In this document: positions 58,736-64,000 of the stretch, in pieces
Layout: each line of letters opens with the position of its first letter
How positions within the stretch are numbered: the first letter of the stretch is position 1
NCBI RefSeq assembly: GCF_033115175.1
Contig: NC_084835.1
Coordinates: 54,994,948-55,058,947 of the forward strand
Source of the DNA: Lepus europaeus
Taxonomy: Eukaryota > Chordata > Mammalia > Lagomorpha > Leporidae
Length of the DNA stretch: 64,000 bases
Direction: 5' to 3'
Position numbers and translations under genes: made by a program
Notes under the pieces: model-generated
The model's database searches: none
The model's input: the letters and a program-made list of their open reading frames with translations, nothing else
What the model was told of the DNA's origin: nothing

Positions 58736-58917
58736 ATCCTCCCAAACTCCTAGACAAAACAAAACAACAATATAAAATTTACCATAATAACCATTGCCTT
58801 TTTCTTTTATTGTGATGATCAAAATAGGTTTATCAGTCTGATGAGGTTAAATTTGCTGTTTTGCTCTGTTGATATTGCTTTTTGATGTGGAACTTTTTAA
58901 TGAAATGCAAGTCTTCT

Positions 58918-60561
58918 TGTAGTGTCCATTTCACTTAACAGGTTTCCCCTTTGGCGCTCAGTTGTCACCGAACAGGGAAAACAAATGATATTTTCTCTTT
59001 GGGACTGGCTTAATTCACTCAGCATGATGTTTTCCAGATTGCTCCATCTTGTTGCAAATGACTGGGTTTCGTTGTTTCTTACTGCTGTATAGTATTCTAT
59101 GGAGTACATGTCCCATAATTTCTTTATCCAGTCTACTGTTGATGGGCATTTGAACTGATCAGCTCCTGTCCTGACTTTAGATGTACAATGTAATACTTTA
59201 TCCTTTTTAGTATTTGTTGTTGTTGTTGTTGTTCTAGTACTATTGGTTGAACTCAGTAATTAACACACAATTATTCTTAGGTGTTTAAATTTTAACTGAA
59301 AAGTGATCCCTGTTAAATCTAAGAGTGGAAAAAGAGAGGGAGGAGATGAACAATTTGGAACATGCTCAATCGGACTGGCCGCAAATGGTGGAGTTAGAAA
59401 TGTGCCAGGGGATTCCAACACAATCCCATCAAGATGGCATGTACCATGCCATCGCACTAGTCCAAGTGATCAATTTCAGCTCACAATTGATAGCTCTGAT
59501 AGGTCTAAGAGTCAAAGAGATCACACAAACAAGACAAGTATCTGCTAATACTAACTGATAGAATCAAAAAGGGAGAGAAAGATCCAACATGGGAAGTGGG
59601 ATACACAGCAGACTCATAGAATGGCAGATGTCCTAAACAACACTCTGGCCTCAGAATCAGCCCTCAAGGCATTCGGATCTGGCGGAAGAGCCCATGAGAG
59701 TATAGCAGGTATGGAAAGCCAAGATATCATGGAAAAAAAAAAAAGACCTAAATGAATGATCTCTGTGAATGAGATCCCAGTGGAAAGAACGGGCCATCAA
59801 AGAAGGAGGTACCCTTCTCCGAAGGGAGGAGAGAACTTCCACTTTGACTATGACCCTATCGGAATAAGATCAAAGTCAGCGAACTCTAAAGGCTTCCATA
59901 GCCCTGGCAACTCATGACTAGAGCCTAGGGAGATTACTGACGCCATGAACAGGAGTGTCAAATTGTTAAATCAGCCACAGGAGTCACTGTGTACTTACAT
60001 CCCATGTGGGATCTGTCCCTAATGTGTCGTCTAAAGCGAAGTGATGCTACAACTAGTACTGAAACAGTATTTTTATACTTTGCGTTTCTGTGTGGGCAGA
60101 AACTGATGAGGTCTTTACTAATTATATACTGAAGTGATCTACTGTATATAAAGAGAATTGGAAATGAAAAAAAAAAACAACCTGGTGTTAAAATGGAAAT
60201 GGCATAGAAAATTAATTAATTTGAAAAAAAATTATGTAGGTTGTTTGTCTTTAATGTGCTGTACATTGCTATTTAATGCTATAATTAGTAATCCAATGGT
60301 AGTTTTTTCACTTTATGTTGCTATATTGGCAAAATGTTGAAATCTTTACCTAATATATACTAAACTGATCTTCTGTATACAAAGAGAATTGAAAATGAAT
60401 CTTTACATGAATGGAAGGGGAAAGGGAGCGGGAAAAGGGAGGGTTGCGGGCGGGAGGGAAGTTATGGGAGGGGGGAAGCCATTGTAACCCATAAGCTGTA
60501 CTTTGGAAATTTATATTCATTAAATAAAAGTTTAATAAAAAAAAAGAAAACATAAAAAAAA
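58918..60561 (+). mobile_element. Rabbit L1 3' end with 5' inversion and exact 16-bp TSD
   Basis: The direct repeat gaaatgcaagtcttct occurs at 58902-58917 and 60562-60577 and brackets the insertion. The plus-oriented part (about 59160-60561) is the rabbit L1 3' UTR ending in ATTAAATAAAAG and an A-rich tail. The first ~240 bp (58918-59160) is inverted: its minus strand encodes the ORF2 C-terminus, including IEYYTAVRNNETQSFATRW. This head-to-head layout is typical of twin priming during target-primed reverse transcription. Confidence 0.92.
60010..60400 (+). repeat. Duplicated block inside the L1 3' UTR
   Basis: Two diverged copies of the same ~150-bp block follow each other: about 60010-60165 (…gaagtgatctactgtatata aagagaattggaaatga) and 60245-60400 (…aaactgatcttctgtataca aagagaattgaaaatga). 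An A-run and a short AT-rich spacer lie between. Confidence 0.75.
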
Positions 60562-60590
60562 GAAATGCAAGTCTTCTGTATTTTGTTGTC

Positions 60591-60922
60591 TTTTTTTAAT
60601 TTTTATTTATTTATTTGAAAGAGTTACACAGAGAGAGGAGAGGCAGAGAGAGAGAGAGAGAGGTCCTCCATCCAATGGTTCACTCCCCAATTGGCCGCAA
60701 TGGCCAGAGATATGCCGATCCAAAGCCAGGAGCCAGAAGCTTCTTCTGGGTTTCCCACCTGGGTGCAGATACCCAAGGACGTGGGTCATCTTCTACTGCT
60801 TTCCCAGGCCATTACAAAGAGCTGGATCAGAAGTGGAGCAGCCAGGTCTCTAACAGGTGCCCATATGGGATGCCAGTGCTTCAGGCCAGGGCGTTAACCC
60901 ACTGTGCCACAGTGCCAGTCCC
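60591..60922 (-). mobile_element. CSINE beside the rabbit L1
   Basis: Full antisense copy with TSD ttttgttgtct (60581-60591 / 60925-60935). Confidence 0.93.
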
Positions 60923-62433
60923 TCTTTTGTTGTCTTAATTTTTGGTGTTACATTCAATAAATCATTGCCAAATTCAATGTCATGAAGCTTTTGCCCTATA
61001 GTTTCATCTAAGAGTTGCAAAGTATTAGATCTTACATTTAAGATTACCATAACTCTGTTCCAACAAGTTAATTTTTGAATATGGTGCTTGAGTAGGGCCC
61101 AACTTCATTCCTTTGGATGTGAATGCCCTGTTTACCCAGCATCATTTGTTGAAAAGATTATCCTTTCCTCATTATATTGACCTAATGCCTGTGTCAAAAA
61201 GTGTTTGATTATACAAAGTTTTGTTTCTAGGCTATCCATTCTATTCCATAGGTCATACACCAATACCAAACCATTTTGATTATTGATGCTTTGTAATGTG
61301 TTTAGAAATCAAGAAATGTGTGTCAATGAGGTTCCAAGATGGTGGAGTCAGGAGGGAGCTTACTGCACTACTCCAGGAGAAGATAGCTTAAAAAAAGTGG
61401 AGATTTCAGTCTCATAGAAGAGTTAGAGAGAAAACAGAAGAGGAAACTCTATAGAAATTAGAGGGACATGGTGGACCTCCGTGGAGGGTGTGGACACTCA
61501 AGACTCCAGCAGCCAAGAACCTATGTACCAGCATTGGAGAGTGAGATGAGACCAGACTGAAGCAGCCCAAGCCACTGGTGCTAAAGCTGCAGGAAGAGCC
61601 TAGAGGGAAACTGGCTTGGAGCCCTGCGGGGGATAGTGTACCTGCCAAACTAGAGGAGGGGAAAAAAAAAAAAAAAGGAGGGACACGCTTCTCTCTCTCC
61701 CTGATCACTTTACAATGGTGTCCTGTAACACTCTGATAGAGCAGGAGCCATTTTGGGCATACATAACAGCTGTGCCAGCTCTTGTCCATGCTCAGCAATC
61801 AGGTGAGTGGAGATTCCCGACTGGTGGGAAGAACTAACAGGGAGCTAGGAGCTTGTGACTATGAGAGGCTTCTGTGCCGAGACTGTGAAAAAACTGAGGC
61901 ATTGTGGGAGGACTCATGATATGGCCGGGACTTTGGACAGTCACTGTGGGACACTCCACACTCTCAGGGATTCCTGGTTACCTGGTGAGGGACACTGCTG
62001 GGGAATCTGAACTTACACTGAGGACAACACAGATCCTTTGTGTGCTCCTTGGGGCAAAGCAGATGAATATTATACCCATTGGGGCTAGCACTCAGACATT
62101 AGTCTCCTGTGAGGAGAGGAGCTCAGCTGAGCAGAATAAACTTCCCTTCTGATGAAAAAAAAAAAGAGATTTATGATGCTAAACCTGGGTGTGTCACCAT
62201 AGACATGCCCTTCACCCTGGAGACCTGAACAGTGTTCCCTGGTCACACCCACTACAAGCCTTTAGATATTCACTGAAAGCAGACACTCCACTTATCTAGA
62301 GAGGCATAGTACAAAGATAAAATCCACCACAGCAAAAAAAAAAAAAAAAACAGAAGAAACCATCGAGTGAGTATCTCCCCAAATGCTGAACAACAAACAC
62401 ACCAATTAAAGAAACAAGAATAAGGTAGACAAC

Positions 62434-63519
62434 ATGACACCTCCAAAAGAACACAAGACTTCAATACTAGATTGTGAAGATGATGAGATGGCAGAAATGG
62501 AATTCAAAAAATTGATCATAAGATTACATAGAAATAATCAGAAGCAAATGCATGAACTGCTGAAATCTTCATAGGACATGGAAGAAAATTTCTCCCATGA
62601 AATTGAAATCCTAAAAAATCAAAATGAAATGAAGAATTCAATAAAACAAATAAAAAATGCAGTGGAAAGCCTTAATAACAGAATCAGTGTAGCAGAAGAA
62701 AGAATATCCTACTTAGAAGACAAAGCACAGGAAATTATACAGTCAGGTGCTAGTGCCATGGTGCAGTAGGTTAATCCTCCACGTGCGACACTAGTATCCC
62801 ATATGGGCACCAGTTCTAATCCCGGCTGCCCCTCTTCCAATCCAGCTCTTTGCTATGGTCTGTGAAAGCAGTAGAAGATGGACCAAGTCCTTGGGCCCCT
62901 GCACCCACATGGGAGACTGGGAAAGAGGCAACTGGCTCCTGGCTTTGGATTGGCACAGCTCTGGACATTGTAGCCAATTGGGGATTGAACCAATGGAAGG
63001 AAGACCTTTCTCTCTGTCTCTCCCTCTCACTGTCTGTAATTCTACCTCTCAAATAAATAAATTCAAAAAATCTTTTAAAAAATTATACAAACCAAAGGCA
63101 AGAAGAGGAAATTAGAAAACTAAAAAACACTGTTGGGAATCTACAGGATACTATAAAAAGACCCAAGATAGGGGTTCTAGGAGTTCCTGAAGGCATGGAG
63201 AGAGAGAAAGGATTAGAAGGTTTTTTAGTGAAATAATAAAAGAATCTTCCCTAATTTGGAGAAACAAAGGGACATCCAAGTACAGGAAGCACATAGAACT
63301 CATAATAGACATGGCCAGAAGAGATTTTCACCACTACACATTATAATCAAACTCACCACGGTAAAACATAAAGAAAAGATTCTAAAATGTGCAGGAAAGA
63401 AATACCAGATTACTTTCAGAGGATATCCAATTAGATTCACAGTGGCCTTCTCATCAGAAGCCCTACAGGCTAGGAGAGAAAGGAGAAATATATTTCAACT
63501 CTTAAGAGGAAAACTGTAA
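62434..63519 (+). pseudogene. L1 ORF1 (RNA-binding p40-like) pseudogene with SINE insertion
   Basis: ORF1p is the L1 RNA-binding trimeric chaperone. The frame starts ATGACACCTCCAAAAGAAC, gives PPKEHKTSILDCEDDEMAEM, then a TAG near 62574, a Lys/Glu-rich coiled-coil stretch (62578-62742), a CSINE (62743-63079, TSD aaattataca) and the C-terminal RNA-binding part with PIRFTVAFSSEALQARRE (about 63430-63482). Stops, frameshifts and the SINE inactivate it. Confidence 0.85.
62743..63079 (+). mobile_element. CSINE inside L1 ORF1
   Basis: Full length with TSD aaattataca on both sides. Confidence 0.93.
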
Positions 63520-63788
63520 ACCCAGAATACTATACCCTCCAAAGCTCTCATGAATGAAGATGAAATAAAGACCATCCATAACAAACAAAAATTTAAAGAA
63601 TCTTTCACAATACATCCAGCCCTATAAAATATGCTTAAGGATGAGCTGCACACAGAAACACAGAAACATGGTCATCACTATGGAAGAAGGTAAAGGAAGA
63701 AAATCTCTCAGTAAAATTCAAAGGAAATTCAAAGCAAAAAATAGGAATATTTTTGGAAAAAATGGCAGGGCAAAGTCATTAATTATCA

Positions 63789-64000
63789 GTAGTCACCTTG
63801 AATGTAAATGGCCTCAACTCTCCAGTTAAAAGACACAGACTAGCTAAAAGGATTAAAAAAACAAAACCCATCTATTTACTGCCTACAAGAAACACATTTC
63901 ACCAACAAAGATGCATTCAGACTGAAAGTGAAAGGATGAAAAAAGATATTCCATGCCAACAGAAACCAAAAAAGAGCTGGTGTAGCCATCCTAATATTAG
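63789..64000 (+). pseudogene. L1 ORF2 N-terminus (endonuclease start), partial
   Basis: Conceptual translation begins VVTLNVNGLNSPVKRHRLAK, the conserved start of the L1 APE-type endonuclease including the N of the NxNG motif. It is truncated by the window end and already frameshifted before it. Confidence 0.85.

Larger units (their letters stand above)
58800..61315 (-). mobile_element. Old L1 3'-region (antisense) hosting younger insertions
   Basis: Flanking pieces (58800-58917, 60562-60590, 60924-61315) form one antisense L1M-like sequence, with phrases such as accaataccaaaccattttg and ctatccattctattccatag. It is interrupted by the rabbit L1 at 58918-60561 and a CSINE at 60591-60922. Confidence 0.7.
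61322..64000 (+). mobile_element. L1 5' portion (5' UTR, ORF1, start of ORF2), runs off the window
   Basis: The element begins near gaggttccaagatggtggag, followed by about 1.1 kb of 5' UTR-like sequence. ORF1-like (62434-63519) and ORF2-like (63789 onward) sequences come in the canonical order. It is broken by stops and a SINE, so it is inactive. Its 3' end lies outside the window. Having a 5' end makes it the only L1 here that is not 5'-truncated. Confidence 0.85.

Noticed and set aside
33770-64000. RNMT exons upstream of MC5R
   Set aside because: No methyltransferase-like coding segment was recognised; the gene is probably beyond the right end.
1-64000. tRNA genes from the tRNA-like heads of the SINEs
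   Set aside because: The heads are CSINE A/B-box-derived sequences inside retroposons, with no intact cloverleaf; no free tRNA or rRNA gene was seen.

Overview
This is mammalian genomic DNA, almost certainly from a lagomorph and most likely rabbit (Oryctolagus cuniculus). Two things support this. About fifty copies of the tRNA-derived lagomorph C-repeat SINE (CSINE; head like ggggccggcgctgtgg, then a CT-rich stretch and an AAATAAATAAATCTTT or A-rich tail) are spread over both strands, roughly one per 1.25 kb. Two LINE-1 3' ends also carry the rabbit-type L1 3' UTR. Nothing prokaryotic, plasmid or phage is present.

Only one protein-coding gene can be supported: an intact, single-coding-exon melanocortin receptor 5 (MC5R) on the minus strand at 29166-30143. 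It encodes 325 residues, the usual length, with all the family landmarks. About 1.1 kb upstream lies a GC/CpG-rich island (31190-31620). On the minus strand it contains a near-consensus splice donor, so it is the likely promoter and non-coding first exon. MC5R sits inside a 7.9-kb block (25909-33769) with no recognisable SINE, the longest such block here. In human, MC5R lies tail-to-tail with MC2R and near RNMT; neither neighbour is visible in this window.

The rest is layered repeat DNA. From left to right: unique sequence (0.1-3.3 kb); an L1M 3' UTR fragment (4.4-5.1 kb); a decayed class I endogenous retrovirus on the minus strand (firm gag and pol homology 8.6-12.1 kb, possible flanks 6.9-13.4 kb), with a zinc-knuckle gag piece, an RT active-site remnant and several SINE insertions; an L1 fragment and SINEs (13.7-14.5 kb); a long CA-rich microsatellite (15.9-16.4 kb); nested and fold-back SINEs (16.5-17.7 kb); a CpG-rich unannotated segment with splice-donor-like sites (21.4-22.2 kb); two MaLR-type LTRs and a MER5-like DNA transposon (22.3-25.4 kb); the MC5R block; SINE-rich DNA with a CT-expanded tail (33.8-42.0 kb); a second CpG-enriched unique segment (42.0-43.1 kb); an L1M antisense fragment (46.5-47.7 kb); a MaLR LTR plus internal region (54.1-55.4 kb); two other LTR-like segments (56.6-57.8 kb); an old antisense L1 that received a rabbit L1 with a 5' inversion and exact 16-bp target-site duplication (58.8-61.3 kb); and the 5' portion of a further L1 running off the window end (61.3-64.0 kb).

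No previously undescribed biological system is evident. The most useful leads are the probable upstream MC5R exon and promoter, the SINE-free block around the gene, the two orphan CpG-rich segments, and the ERV with its unusual short tandem array. Repeat family names come from recalled consensus features, not a database search, so boundaries are approximate unless target-site duplications (TSDs) are given.
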